Translations under genes and position numbers: made by a program
Shown here: one piece after another, positions 9,046 to 19,300 of the stretch
Layout of the letters: each line of letters starts with the position of its first letter
How positions within the stretch are numbered: the stretch's first letter is position 1
The notes under the pieces: generated by a model
Told to the model about the DNA's origin: nothing
The model's database searches: none
The model's input: the letters and a program-made list of their open reading frames with translations, nothing else
Source: Aestuariivivens sediminicola
GTDB lineage: Bacteria > Bacteroidota > Bacteroidia > Flavobacteriales > Flavobacteriaceae
Length of the DNA: 64,000 nucleotides
Direction of reading: 5' to 3'
Assembly (NCBI RefSeq): GCF_022662015.1
Contig: NZ_JAKMCM010000002.1
Span: 496,001-560,000 of the forward strand

Positions 9046-10059
9046 TTACTTTAATGAATTTGCTTCGTTTAATAACCTGAGTTTTAAATTTAAATCGGAG
9101 ATGAAATCTTCTTCGGTTTTGATCCCATTTGGTTCCTGTTCCCAGGCACCCAAAAAATAATATGTAATTACCCCAGAAGTGGGTTTAAAGATCACCAAAT
9201 GCTCGTATTCACCTTCTTTTTGTATGTCAACTTCATCCCGATTGTAAAACAGTGCCATACCTAATTTATCCGGAGGACTCGCCAAGGTTTGTTCACCGTA
9301 TGTTGCAATATATGACCAGGTTTCACCTTCATTTTTATGAAAGGTTACACCATGATCTACAATTCCTGTGCAAATACCGCTGATTTCCTTAGAAGGTGAA
9401 AGTCTTACTTTCGTGTATCGGTCGTCAGGATAAATAGTTAAAGTCGATTTTAAATCAATGATGTCATCACCTGCTTTCCATCCATCATATGAAATATGAA
9501 CCGAAGAACTGTCTTTTGTGTTTTCTATCCTGGCCATGGTATTCTTTACGGATTGAAAATGAACAACAGAATCTGCGACTAAGCGTCCATATCCACCAAT
9601 ACCCATAGACTTTCCGGCTTTTAAAATATCCTGTCCCCAGTCGGCTGGTTCATGGTAGGAATCAAAACCATCCTGGCCTACATACGGTAATACCATAGAA
9701 TCCACTTTCTTACCAAAAATATCTATGGCATTCCTCCAGTCAAGATAAATGCGATATCCCACTTGCTTATTTTCCCAACCGGGACCTTCGTAACGAATAT
9801 ACCAGGTATGATCCGTATGTTCTTTAGGTATTATCAGAGAATCAACATTTTTAAAATGAGTTCCACCCGCATATTCCTTATGTCCTCTTGGGCCATCAAC
9901 CCATTGGCCGCCTTCTGCCATGGAGATCTCTGCATAGGTTTTAAATAATGTTAAGTCTTCTGATACCGCTTTGACGGTTTCAGTTTCGGGCGTGGTGTTT
10001 TTGTCTTTACAGCAGAATAGGCTTAAAGTGATGCATCCTAAAATTGCTGCTTTTTTCAT
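9046..10059 (-). CDS. DUF4861-family lipoprotein of pectin loci
   Basis: This protein of about 337 residues has no established activity that I know of, but DUF4861 proteins recur in Bacteroidetes pectin loci. I chose the start at 10059 because MKKAAILGC leads straight into a lipoprotein signal (SLFCC). An upstream ATG at 10080 would overlap the GH28 gene by 17 bases. The body is rich in aromatic and charged motifs such as YAGGTHFKN, YRIYLDWRNAID and GIGGYGRLV, in keeping with a beta-sandwich sugar-handling fold. It lies between GH28 and GH105 with gaps of 4 and 7 bases. A lyase, hydrolase or binding role on oligogalacturonides would be guesswork. Confidence 0.8.
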   Translation of the reverse strand: MKKAAILGCITLSLFCCKDKNTTPETETVKAVSEDLTLFKTYAEISMAEGGQWVDGPRGHKEYAGGTHFKNVDSLIIPKEHTDHTWYIRYEGPGWENKQVGYRIYLDWRNAIDIFGKKVDSMVLPYVGQDGFDSYHEPADWGQDILKAGKSMGIGGYGRLVADSVVHFQSVKNTMARIENTKDSSSVHISYDGWKAGDDIIDLKSTLTIYPDDRYTKVRLSPSKEISGICTGIVDHGVTFHKNEGETWSYIATYGEQTLASPPDKLGMALFYNRDEVDIQKEGEYEHLVIFKPTSGVITYYFLGAWEQEPNGIKTEEDFISDLNLKLRLLNEANSLK

Positions 10060-10063
10060 GTGT

Positions 10064-11479
10064 TCAATATAATTTTCCATTGATAGTGGTGTTTTTAAAT
10101 TTAATAGGCTCCGAATTTTCAACGGATAAATCTGTTTTCGCCGATTTGATGTGCACATTTGTCAAGGTTACATTTTGAACAAAGCGTTCTGGTCTGCCTT
10201 TAATTAGAACGCCATATTTCCCTCCGTTTTCAACCTCTATATTTTCAAGATGGATGTTTTTAATTGCAGGCATGAAATCGCCCTCCTGATTGGCGTAAAT
10301 ACCATAGTAGGTATTTATTCTTAACACAGATTCTTTGACTTGCCCAACTTTGATGTCCTTTACAAAAACATTTTCAACAAACCCGCCCCTCAGGGTATTG
10401 GTCTTTATTCGAATGGCCCGGTCCAATTCAGGGCTATCCATTCTACAGTTTCTAACATAAACATTCCTAACACCCGCGGAAATTTCACTGCCCATGACCA
10501 CACCGCCATGCCCGTCTTTCATGTAACAGTTTTCAACAACAATATTTTCACTCGGGATATTCACTCTCCTGCCATCATTGTTTCGTCCGGATTTAATAGC
10601 AATACAATCATCACCTGTATTGAATGTACAGTTTGTTATATGGACGTTTTTCGAGTATTCGGGATCACAGCCATCGTTGTTCGGGCCATGGCTATTCACC
10701 GTTACCCCATCGACTCTAACATTTTCACATTTAATTGGATGCATGACCCAGAAGGGTGCATTGGTGATGGTCACCCCTTGAATGAGCACATTTTTACACT
10801 CAAATGGCTGTACAAATAACGGTCTTAATTGGTAACCTTCTCCGAAAATGCGATCTGAAACAGGGGTGTTGTTTTCTGCCATTGCCCATAGACGCGGTAA
10901 ATTGTGCTCATCTTTCTGATTGGGCATTTCCTCAAGGTAACCGTAAACAGCTTTACCACACCATGGCCACCAATTGTTGTTATTGGCCTGTCCATCAAAA
11001 GTGCCCTTCCCGGTAATGGCAATATTCGTTTCCTTATAGGCATATATGAGAGGGGAGTAATTCATTAGTTCTTGGCCCTCATAGGAGGTATGAACTACCG
11101 GTAAATAGTCTTTATGATCTGTTGAAAACAGCACGATTGCTCCTTCATTTAAATGAAGGTTCACGTTGCTCTTTAAAACTATGGGTCCCGTTAAGAAGGA
11201 TCCCGAAGGCACCAAAACTTTACCTCCTCCCAGTTTGTAGCAGGAGTCTATGGCACGGCCAAATGCTTCTGTATTTAATGTCGTCCCATCGGCAACCGCA
11301 CCAAAATCTAAAATGTTTAAGGTCCTGGGCGGAAATTCTAGTGCCCTGATGGAATTAATGATCGTATCGGCCGCATCGAATGGATCCTCTTTTACTACTC
11401 CACTTTCTTTGTCTTTACACGAACTGAAGGCTATTATTAAAGTAATACATAACTTAAGGTAGTATCGATTTGTATTCAT
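10064..11479 (-). CDS. GH28 polygalacturonase-type glycoside hydrolase, lipoprotein
   Basis: The 471-residue enzyme hydrolyses alpha-1,4-galacturonosyl or related pectin bonds by inversion. A lipoprotein signal ends at FSSC (about residue 21). The right-handed beta-helix contains all four GH28 signatures: NNDGCD (D269 and D272), GDDC (D290, D291), GHGG (H324) and RIK (R357, K359). The N-terminal motif LDFGAVADGTTLNTEAF is the usual GH28 entry strand. It lies between PL1 and the DUF4861 gene in the leftward operon. Whether it acts on homogalacturonan, on rhamnogalacturonan or as an exo-enzyme is not clear; its membrane anchoring favours work on imported oligomers. Confidence 0.92.
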   Translation of the reverse strand: MNTNRYYLKLCITLIIAFSSCKDKESGVVKEDPFDAADTIINSIRALEFPPRTLNILDFGAVADGTTLNTEAFGRAIDSCYKLGGGKVLVPSGSFLTGPIVLKSNVNLHLNEGAIVLFSTDHKDYLPVVHTSYEGQELMNYSPLIYAYKETNIAITGKGTFDGQANNNNWWPWCGKAVYGYLEEMPNQKDEHNLPRLWAMAENNTPVSDRIFGEGYQLRPLFVQPFECKNVLIQGVTITNAPFWVMHPIKCENVRVDGVTVNSHGPNNDGCDPEYSKNVHITNCTFNTGDDCIAIKSGRNNDGRRVNIPSENIVVENCYMKDGHGGVVMGSEISAGVRNVYVRNCRMDSPELDRAIRIKTNTLRGGFVENVFVKDIKVGQVKESVLRINTYYGIYANQEGDFMPAIKNIHLENIEVENGGKYGVLIKGRPERFVQNVTLTNVHIKSAKTDLSVENSEPIKFKNTTINGKLY

Positions 11480-11490
11480 AGTTTATATTT

Positions 11491-12813
11491 TTAGAGACAC
11501 CGCGTTGTAACTAGAGCGTTCGCATACATTTCAATGTTTGTATAATCACTGCTTAAGGTCTTCAGGTTTCCATTTTTTATTAAGTGATCCAGTTTATGAT
11601 TCTTCTCCCAGGAATCGGGGATGCCATCACCATCAGAATCTGTTAAAGCACGATCGGATTTAAGCACGGGCCAACCACCAACATCAGACTGCGAATCGAT
11701 AATGCCATTTTTGAATGAGGATGTCCCATTCTTAGTGTCATGTAGTATTCTTTCATCAACTGTATCCCTGTAAAAACTTGATCCGGCATGCTCCAAAACC
11801 TTTTTATAAGATACATTTACCGGGTCTGTTTTTATATTCTCTGAAATACGGATAGGGCTATTTAGTTTGACCTCATCCTGATTTTCGCACTGTACCCCGC
11901 CTTCCCAATTGTTCTGGGAAATATATTCAAAACCATCGACAAAATTACCATCGACAAAAAATTTCCCATAGGGTTCTGATGGGCTAACAATGCGATCCAA
12001 TTTTGAAGAGGTTGTTGCCGGACCGGATTTAAAATAGTTATTGATCAGGTTATAGCTGCCATTCTCTCCTCCATAGATGCTGTTCTCTCCCCAATTGAAT
12101 ATCACGTTATTTCTAAAATCGACGAATTCATTCAAAGAATTCTCTGTGGTTGATGATCCGCTAAATCTTGGATTCCTACTGTTGTTACATGCTATTAGAT
12201 TATGGTGAAAGGATGCATTGACGCCCCCCCAAATACCGCCATATCCATGTGCTCCTTTCTTATGTATGGATTTATTCAGGGCTTCTGAAACAATACACCA
12301 TTGAAGCGTAAAATTTTTATTGTTGTAAAAGGAGGCATTTTCGTCGGTTCCCCAACTAATGGAACAGTGGTCTATAATGACATTGGTAGTATTTCTGCAA
12401 CCCAGGGCATCGCCTTCTATAGTATTAATATCTCCCATTCTAAACCTTAAATAACGAACAATAACATTATCGGCCTTTATCGTAACAGGGTATCCTTTTA
12501 TCGTAATTCCTTCAGCAGGGGCCGTTTGTCCTAAAATACTCAGATCACCTCTGTTAATGTCTAATTCAGACTTTAAATCAATGGTCCCAGAGATCGCAAA
12601 TACTATTGTTCTCGCCCCCTTTTTTAGGATTCCTTTTCGCAGACTGCCTTCACCGCTGTCATTCAAATTTGTAACCGTATATGTAAGACCACCTCTGCCT
12701 CCCGAAGCGAATCGACCGAATCCTTCCGCAGTCGGAAAGGCCAATGGTTGTGAAAAATTAAATTTGCACATCAGTAAAGTCAGAAAAAATAGAAGATACG
12801 ATTTTTTTGGCAT
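11491..12813 (-). CDS. Pectate lyase, polysaccharide lyase family 1
   Basis: The 440-residue exported enzyme cleaves polygalacturonate by beta-elimination, producing the unsaturated ends that the GH105 enzyme handles. The signal peptide runs to about FNFSQ. The following AFPTAEGFGRFASGGRGG is the standard opening of Bacteroidetes PL1 lyases. The beta-helix has VIIDHCSISWGTDEN (calcium-binding region) and SRNPRFSG with the likely catalytic arginine. A DSDGDGIPDSWE calcium-loop motif sits near the C-terminus (about residue 400). It is the first enzyme gene after the SusC/SusD/surface-lipoprotein trio, separated from it by a 120-base gap that contains a hairpin. Confidence 0.9.
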   Translation of the reverse strand: MPKKSYLLFFLTLLMCKFNFSQPLAFPTAEGFGRFASGGRGGLTYTVTNLNDSGEGSLRKGILKKGARTIVFAISGTIDLKSELDINRGDLSILGQTAPAEGITIKGYPVTIKADNVIVRYLRFRMGDINTIEGDALGCRNTTNVIIDHCSISWGTDENASFYNNKNFTLQWCIVSEALNKSIHKKGAHGYGGIWGGVNASFHHNLIACNNSRNPRFSGSSTTENSLNEFVDFRNNVIFNWGENSIYGGENGSYNLINNYFKSGPATTSSKLDRIVSPSEPYGKFFVDGNFVDGFEYISQNNWEGGVQCENQDEVKLNSPIRISENIKTDPVNVSYKKVLEHAGSSFYRDTVDERILHDTKNGTSSFKNGIIDSQSDVGGWPVLKSDRALTDSDGDGIPDSWEKNHKLDHLIKNGNLKTLSSDYTNIEMYANALVTTRCL

Positions 12814-12865
12814 TTGTTTTTATATTCCTTTGATGACTTGAATTTAAATTGGATTGATATCAAAA

Positions 12866-12890
12866 GAGGTATACAACGCATGCATACCTC
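12866..12890 (-). promoter_or_regulatory. Intergenic hairpin between the surface-lipoprotein gene and PL1
   Basis: GAGGTAT (12866-12872) and ATACCTC (12884-12890) form a 7-bp stem. Read leftward the hairpin is followed by TTTTG, so it could be a partial terminator or an mRNA-stability element separating the susCD-type genes from the enzyme genes. The stem is short and the call is tentative. Confidence 0.3.
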
Positions 12891-12933
12891 CTATGAACTA
12901 TTAACCAAAACTAAAACAACTATAAACTACTAT

Positions 12934-14490
12934 TTATGGTCTCCATCTAGGGTCTCCAACAGCATTATCCAATAAGGTCTGATTGGTGACTGTAAAATCT
13001 CCTGAGGATGCATCGACAAATCCTGGGTCTAATTCCGTAAAGTTTCCTGAATCATAAATATATTGACTTGTATTTGTAAAACCGGGGGCATTAAAGTAAT
13101 TATTATTGCTGAAGGTCGGACTTTCGTCGATTCCGGCCCGGTCTGCATATCCTTCGGATTCCGTATCTGTAATCAATACATTTCTCACCGTAACCTCATT
13201 CGAGACGAAGCGCACATATAAGATTCGTCTACTTGAATTATTGGAACATGCATAAAGGGTACAGCTGTCTATCAAAATGTTCGCTATAGCATTACCATTT
13301 GAAGTTCCGGCAGCATCCATTCTAATAAAATCACGACCCGGAGCGCAGTTATTGAATGTAGATGTATTTACGTTGACATCAAGTACGTCTGCATTTCGAA
13401 AATCAATAAAGTCGCCACCATTGGTGAGTACGTTCGTTACAATCGAATTTTCTACGGTCAATGATTGAAGGATGGCATCGGTCACATTCCCTGCGATGAA
13501 TGACCGGTCATAGTCATGAATATTACATCCACTTACCAATAATGTATTATAGTTTCCGGGATCACTGTAGCGCACGGCATCTGTAAGACCATTAGCTGCA
13601 TCGCCCATCAAGTCCAGATCAATTAGGTTGACGTCTTCAGCTCCAGTTACAATTGAGAAACTAACCTTTAATAGAGGTTTGAAATCCGTTCTTAATCCTT
13701 GAATTGTAATCGACTTATCTAATGTTATCGATCCCGTTTGAGAGGTGTAATCTCCCTCCTCTAAAAGAATGATATCTCCTGGTTGTGCGTCGGCAATGGT
13801 TTGGAACAAATCGTCAGAGGGAAAAATTAATGTGTTGTCACCAACGTCTATACCCGTGGTGAATTCTGCGATTCCTCTAATTTTTGAATTGTTGTAAAGC
13901 GTAGCAACATAATCTGTTTCAGACATTAATCCGGATACAGTGGCCACCCCGGCGGCTTTCTCCTGTGCAGAAATATCATATCTTACATCACCGGGTTGCA
14001 GTATAAAATGTGTCACGTTGAGACCCGCTTCCCATCTCAAGGTCACCTGAAGTGCCTGAACATCTCCCGGTTCAAAGGGAAGCATGATTTGTTCTGTTAA
14101 AGTCTGGGCTTCAGTAATCGCCCAGGACGAATCGTTTTTTCCTCTGTCACTAACAGCCTTAACTCTTATGGAATAAAGTGTCTCTCCTTCCAGTCTTATT
14201 AATACAGGTAATTGATTTGCCGTTACCTGCTCTGTTTGGAAAATCGTAGAGAATGAGGGATCGTCAGCACTAAATTCCACGACGTAATAGGCAGCATTGC
14301 TATTTGGTTCCCAATCTAACTCAACGTTGGTTTGGTTTCTAACTCTGGCTGTCAGATCTACGGGTGCAAACTCTCTGTCAATAGAAAGTTCCTCAATAAC
14401 CTCTTCATTATAACCACAACCTATTACAATGACTGTAGCTAGTACTGCGAATATTGTTTTTGATATATATTTTGTTTTCATAATTATCAT
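12934..14490 (-). CDS. Surface lipoprotein with fibronectin-type III and DUF4957/DUF5123-like beta-helix
   Basis: This 518-residue protein probably binds pectin at the cell surface as the third component next to SusC and SusD. The lipobox is VIGC (VIVIGCGYNEE). Two fibronectin type III-like domains cover about residues 40-215 (VELDWEPNSNAAYYVVEFS and TLRWEAGLN). A parallel beta-helix region follows from about 220, typical of DUF4957/DUF5123 proteins found in pectin loci. No GH, PL or CE catalytic signature is visible, so a binding role is more likely than an enzymatic one. Starts at 14490 or 14481 are both possible. It directly follows susD with a 21-base gap. Confidence 0.78.
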   Translation of the reverse strand: MIIMKTKYISKTIFAVLATVIVIGCGYNEEVIEELSIDREFAPVDLTARVRNQTNVELDWEPNSNAAYYVVEFSADDPSFSTIFQTEQVTANQLPVLIRLEGETLYSIRVKAVSDRGKNDSSWAITEAQTLTEQIMLPFEPGDVQALQVTLRWEAGLNVTHFILQPGDVRYDISAQEKAAGVATVSGLMSETDYVATLYNNSKIRGIAEFTTGIDVGDNTLIFPSDDLFQTIADAQPGDIILLEEGDYTSQTGSITLDKSITIQGLRTDFKPLLKVSFSIVTGAEDVNLIDLDLMGDAANGLTDAVRYSDPGNYNTLLVSGCNIHDYDRSFIAGNVTDAILQSLTVENSIVTNVLTNGGDFIDFRNADVLDVNVNTSTFNNCAPGRDFIRMDAAGTSNGNAIANILIDSCTLYACSNNSSRRILYVRFVSNEVTVRNVLITDTESEGYADRAGIDESPTFSNNNYFNAPGFTNTSQYIYDSGNFTELDPGFVDASSGDFTVTNQTLLDNAVGDPRWRP

Positions 14491-14511
14491 GCCTTGTTTA
14501 TTTAGTCATTA

Positions 14512-16311
14512 TTAGTAACCGTAATCATTCACCAATTTACCGTTACTTCCATCTAAGAAGGTCTGCCATATTGGCCAAAATTGCCTCGTGTCAGGGTCAA
14601 CACCTGTTTTGAACAGGGAATTGATTTCATCTTCAGGAAGATTAGTCCAATCTTGGGATGAATACTCGGATCCCGGGTTATTCGTTTCACCTCTGTTTAA
14701 TCCATAGATTTCTAAGGTTTCATTATCATCTGCGTATTTATAGTATAATGTGGTTGGCACATCGGAATAATCTCCTGTACGCATTTGTAAGTCCCTCATT
14801 TTCTGCTTAGCCTGAACAAGGTTAGCTCCAAGCAGGTTCCATCTTATAAGGGCTTGTTTGCGTTCCATTTCTCCCGTGAATTCATATTTATGCTCGTCGA
14901 TAATAGCATTTAACATATCCTGCTTACTGGTTAATGCGTCGACATAAGCATCGACCTTTTCAGCGTGATCTGCAGGGTCAAAAGCTCTTCTTCGAAGTTG
15001 TTTCAAATAAGGAGCCGCTGCGGCCGGTCCTTGCAATTCATTTGCCGCTTCTGCAGCCATTAAAAGAATTTCGGCATAGCGCATGTATAATTTATTGACG
15101 CCATCATCATTAGAGGATGTAACGTATCTGTTCATCCATTCGTAACGGTATTTACCAAAATACCATGTATTGAGTCCAACAAGTTGTTGTTGAGAAAATC
15201 CAGAGGCATCAGCTGATCCCCATTGGTAAGGAACGCAGGTAATGTCTCTGCGCGAGTCGGACTCATCATAATCGTAAAAAACGGTAGGTAAAGGTCCTGC
15301 AATACCTCCTCTCGCCTGACCTGTGTGCTGATCAACACTGCGGTGACGAATAGCAAAGGAAAAGTTTACACGACCACGACCGTCGGAAAAAGGCATTTCC
15401 CATAGAGATTCACCTCCGGCGGTAACATTATCTTCATTTAATTTTCTCCAGATAGTTTCAAATGTTGGTTCCAGTGATGCTGTTCCGCTATTAATAACAG
15501 ACTGGCATTCATTTAGTGCCAATTGGTACATTTTCCCAACCGAGAGATCACTATCGTTGCTTCTTCTCACGCCATCACCCGGATATTGTTGGAAACCACT
15601 GGCAGCCAATGCCAAACGGGCTCTGAGTCCTTTAACAAAAGCCTTATTTATTTTTTCTACAGAGGTAGTCGACGGGCTTTCATTTGGCCAGGGAACTAAT
15701 GTAGCAGCTTCCTCAAGATCGGCTAAAATTTGCTTGTAAATAATATCACGACTTGTTTTTTCCAGGTAAATAGTTTCTGAATTGATAGGTTCGAACCGCG
15801 CTGGAACGTCACCCCATGATTTTATGAGGTCGCCATAGAAGACAGCGCGATAGGTTAACGCCACACCAAGTAAACGACCTAATTCAGTCCCGGGTTCCGA
15901 GCTTCCAAATGTGCGGATACCTTCAATACACTTGTTAGCCCGTTCAATACCGATGTATATTTCGTTCCACGAGCTATTGCTTCTGTCCATCTGACCATTA
16001 TTTGGTTTTGCATCATAAATCATAAGCTCTCCTGTTGAATTTCCCTCAGAAGAGGAGTTGTAATTCCATTCCGTATCCGTGTTAAATCCGTAGAACGGGA
16101 TGTGACGCCCTCTGTAGGAATTCGTATGAGCTATAATTTCAATAATACCATCTACCGCACCTTGTGCTAGATCAGGGTTGGAAAAGATCACATTATCGGC
16201 TATAGTGGATTGTGCAGGTGCATCTAAAAAGTCTTCATTTAATTCTTGACAAGAATTAAAAAGCACGGCTATAAATACACCAGAAATTATGAGTTTTATT
16301 ATATTTTTCAT
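14512..16311 (-). CDS. susD: SusD/RagB-family glycan-binding lipoprotein
   Basis: The 599-residue outer-membrane lipoprotein captures pectin oligosaccharides and hands them to the SusC porin. The signal MKNIIKLIISGVFIAVLFNSC ends in a lipobox, followed by QELNEDFLD, the usual SusD opening. TPR-like helices and C-terminal motifs common to the family are visible: MRYAEILLMAAEAANEL, LRRRAFDP, DEHKYEFTGEMERKQALIRW. It lies 14 bases downstream of susC, as is standard. Substrate specificity is inferred from the pectinase neighbours. Confidence 0.95.
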   Translation of the reverse strand: MKNIIKLIISGVFIAVLFNSCQELNEDFLDAPAQSTIADNVIFSNPDLAQGAVDGIIEIIAHTNSYRGRHIPFYGFNTDTEWNYNSSSEGNSTGELMIYDAKPNNGQMDRSNSSWNEIYIGIERANKCIEGIRTFGSSEPGTELGRLLGVALTYRAVFYGDLIKSWGDVPARFEPINSETIYLEKTSRDIIYKQILADLEEAATLVPWPNESPSTTSVEKINKAFVKGLRARLALAASGFQQYPGDGVRRSNDSDLSVGKMYQLALNECQSVINSGTASLEPTFETIWRKLNEDNVTAGGESLWEMPFSDGRGRVNFSFAIRHRSVDQHTGQARGGIAGPLPTVFYDYDESDSRRDITCVPYQWGSADASGFSQQQLVGLNTWYFGKYRYEWMNRYVTSSNDDGVNKLYMRYAEILLMAAEAANELQGPAAAAPYLKQLRRRAFDPADHAEKVDAYVDALTSKQDMLNAIIDEHKYEFTGEMERKQALIRWNLLGANLVQAKQKMRDLQMRTGDYSDVPTTLYYKYADDNETLEIYGLNRGETNNPGSEYSSQDWTNLPEDEINSLFKTGVDPDTRQFWPIWQTFLDGSNGKLVNDYGY

Positions 16312-16325
16312 TTTCTAAGAGTTTT

Positions 16326-19300
16326 TTAAAAGTTAAGGTTTAAGCCGAAAACCAATTGTCTACTTCTTGGATAGGGGGAATAATCCACACCAGGTGTGAG
16401 CGGCGTCCTTCTTCTTGTAGAAACTTCTGGGTCGAGACCTGAATAATCAGTAATAACGAAAAGATTATTAGCTGTAGCATAAAATCGTAAATTTGAGACT
16501 CCCATCGATGAAATTAATTTTTCTGGAACCGTATAGCCTAAGGTCAGGGTATTCAATCTTAAAAAAGAGCCGTCTTCCACCGCCCAGTCACTAAATACAT
16601 AGCGAGACATAAATGGCGACCACATGGTTGTGTTGGCATTAGCGGCATCCAACTGAACAGGATCTGTGATCAATTCTCCGGTGTTAGGATCTAAATTGGT
16701 CCATCTGTTACCGTCCACCATAATGGTACTCAAATTTCTGTATTGATTATTTTGGTTAGCCGTTGTAAATTCAATTTTATTGGCATTATAAATATCATTG
16801 CCGATGCTGTAACTAAATGCTGCAGTAAGATCAAATCCATAGGCACGTGCATTAATAACAAATCCACCGGTTACATCCGGATTGGAATCTCCGATAATGG
16901 TTTGGTCGTTTATATCCACGATACCATCCCCGTTTAAGTCTTTTAATTTCATCATTCCCGGTTCCGCACCACCGAGCCATTCATTGTCCACCGCACCAGA
17001 TTTTAAGGTGTAAGTACCCGAAGTAACGTCATAGTCGAAATCGGAAACCTCATAACGGCCATCATTTTCAAAGCCGTACATGACACCTAAAGGTTCACCA
17101 ACAGTCACCAGATAATCGTTTCCAATTTGGGTAGAGGCCCAGTTGGTATTTTGACCAAAATCCTCCAGATCACCAAGTGAGTTAATACGGTTTTTATTCA
17201 TTCCTGCATTAAATGATAAGCTTAAACCAAAATCCTCTTTATCGAAGGCTGTGATATTCAATGATGCTTCAATACCTTCATTTTGCACTTCCCCAAGATT
17301 TCTAAACTGATCTACATAACCAGAACCCGGTATTGGAAATCGAATAAGAAGGTCTTCCGTTGTATTTTTATAAGCTTCAACCGTTCCTGATATAAGTCCA
17401 TTAAACAGGTCAAAATCTAATCCAATGTTTTGAGTAATGGTGGTTTCCCATTTCAGGTTTGGATTCGCCAGCGTACCCGCAGGACGCCAGTAATTTGAAA
17501 ACGTATTGATCTGCGAGGTGGCGCTTGACTGATAATTTTGAATGGTTTGTCCGGCAGGAATATTATTGTTACCAGATTCGCCGTAACTAATTCTCAGCTT
17601 GAGCGTGTTTAACCATTCAGTATCCATAAGAAATGGTTCTTCTGATAATTTCCATGCAAAAGCTGCAGAGGGGAAATATCCCCATTGATTATCTCCTAAG
17701 AACTTACTGGATCCATCTGCACGAAATGTGGCCGTTAAAAGGTAACGATTTTTATAATCATAATTCAAACGACCGAAGAATGAGAGTAATTTATCATCCG
17801 GACTATAAAAATCGTCCACGAGAAGTGGTGTGCCCTGGCTTGTTAATTTACGCGCTGTTTCAAAGTCAAAAAGTTTGGGGTACCCTTGAATTTCACTAGT
17901 AATTTCATTCCTTTTTAGTACGATCATTTCTTCCCCGATTAGTAACTTCAGATTATGATCTTCATTTTTTATAATTTTTTCAAAGTCATAATTTAAGGTA
18001 TTCGCATTTCTAAAGGTAACTCGTTTTTCATCGCTGGAAACTATGGAAGGCAAACCTTGGTTTTCTGCAGATGGTCTGTTATTGGAATAATAGGTTGAAC
18101 GACCATAGAAGCGATAATCCAAATCGTTACGATTATCCAGGCCTAAATCCATTTTATATTGCAGGTTTTCTATGATGTCCCATGAAAAGCTCCCCACCAT
18201 GTTAAAGTTTTTTCTGAGTTGTAGTCGCTGATTATCGTCCACAGCCACAAATGGATTGACCAAATAGCTTGCTAACGCTTCATCAGTATCAGAGGTTGTC
18301 AATCCCGAAATTGGAATAGGAGAGTAGCCGACACTGTGTCTCAAGCGCGCATCGGCAGAGGAGACCTCATTTTGTTCGTTTGCACCGCCGCCATTAATTT
18401 CTGTGTCCGAATAACGAAGGGTGAAGGATAAATTTATTTTATCACTAGGTTTACTTTTTAAGGAAAGAGATAAGTTGTTTCTTTTGAAATTGGATCCTAA
18501 CATGATGGCCTTTTCATCATACAAAGCGTAATTAAAATTGAAATTTATTTTATCAGAACCACCTCGAATTGCCAGGTCCCGACTTTCAACTTCGCCCATT
18601 TGACCGTAAATCTGTTTTTGCCAGTTCGTGCCACTTTGACCTAAATAGAGATCGTAATCTTGCCATAATCCAAAATAGCGTTCATAAGAATCGATGTCGT
18701 CGGAATCTCTTAAGAGGGCATATTCGTACTGCCACTTCACAAAGTCTTCCGGGCTAAGAACGTCTATAGTCTCAGCAATCTTTTTGACACCATAGAACAT
18801 ATTAAAATTTGCAGAAATTTTACCATCCACACCGCTCTTTGTTGTAATAATTACAACACCATTGGCCCCTCTGGAACCGTAAATAGCGGTTGATGAAGCA
18901 TCCTTAAGAATAGAAATGTTAGCGATATCAGAGGATGAAACATCATTTATACTGTTTACCGGGAAACCATCTACAATGATTAACGGCGAACTGTCCTGAG
19001 TAATCGAACCCCCACCGCGAATTCTAATTCTTATTTCCGCATCGGGAGATCCTTCAGCCGAAGCTACCTGAACCCCTGCGAGACGGCCTGTTAATGCCTC
19101 GGCGACATTGGGTATGGGTTGCTCTTGGAGATCATTACCAGAAATGGCAACAACGGAACCCGTGAGATCCGATTTTCGAGCTGTTCCATAACCAATAACC
19201 ACGACCTCCTCCAGCGCTTCCAAATCGGGACTCAGTGCTACGGATAGGATGTCCTGTCCTGAAACATCAATTTCCTGTGTTTTATAGCCCACATATGAAA

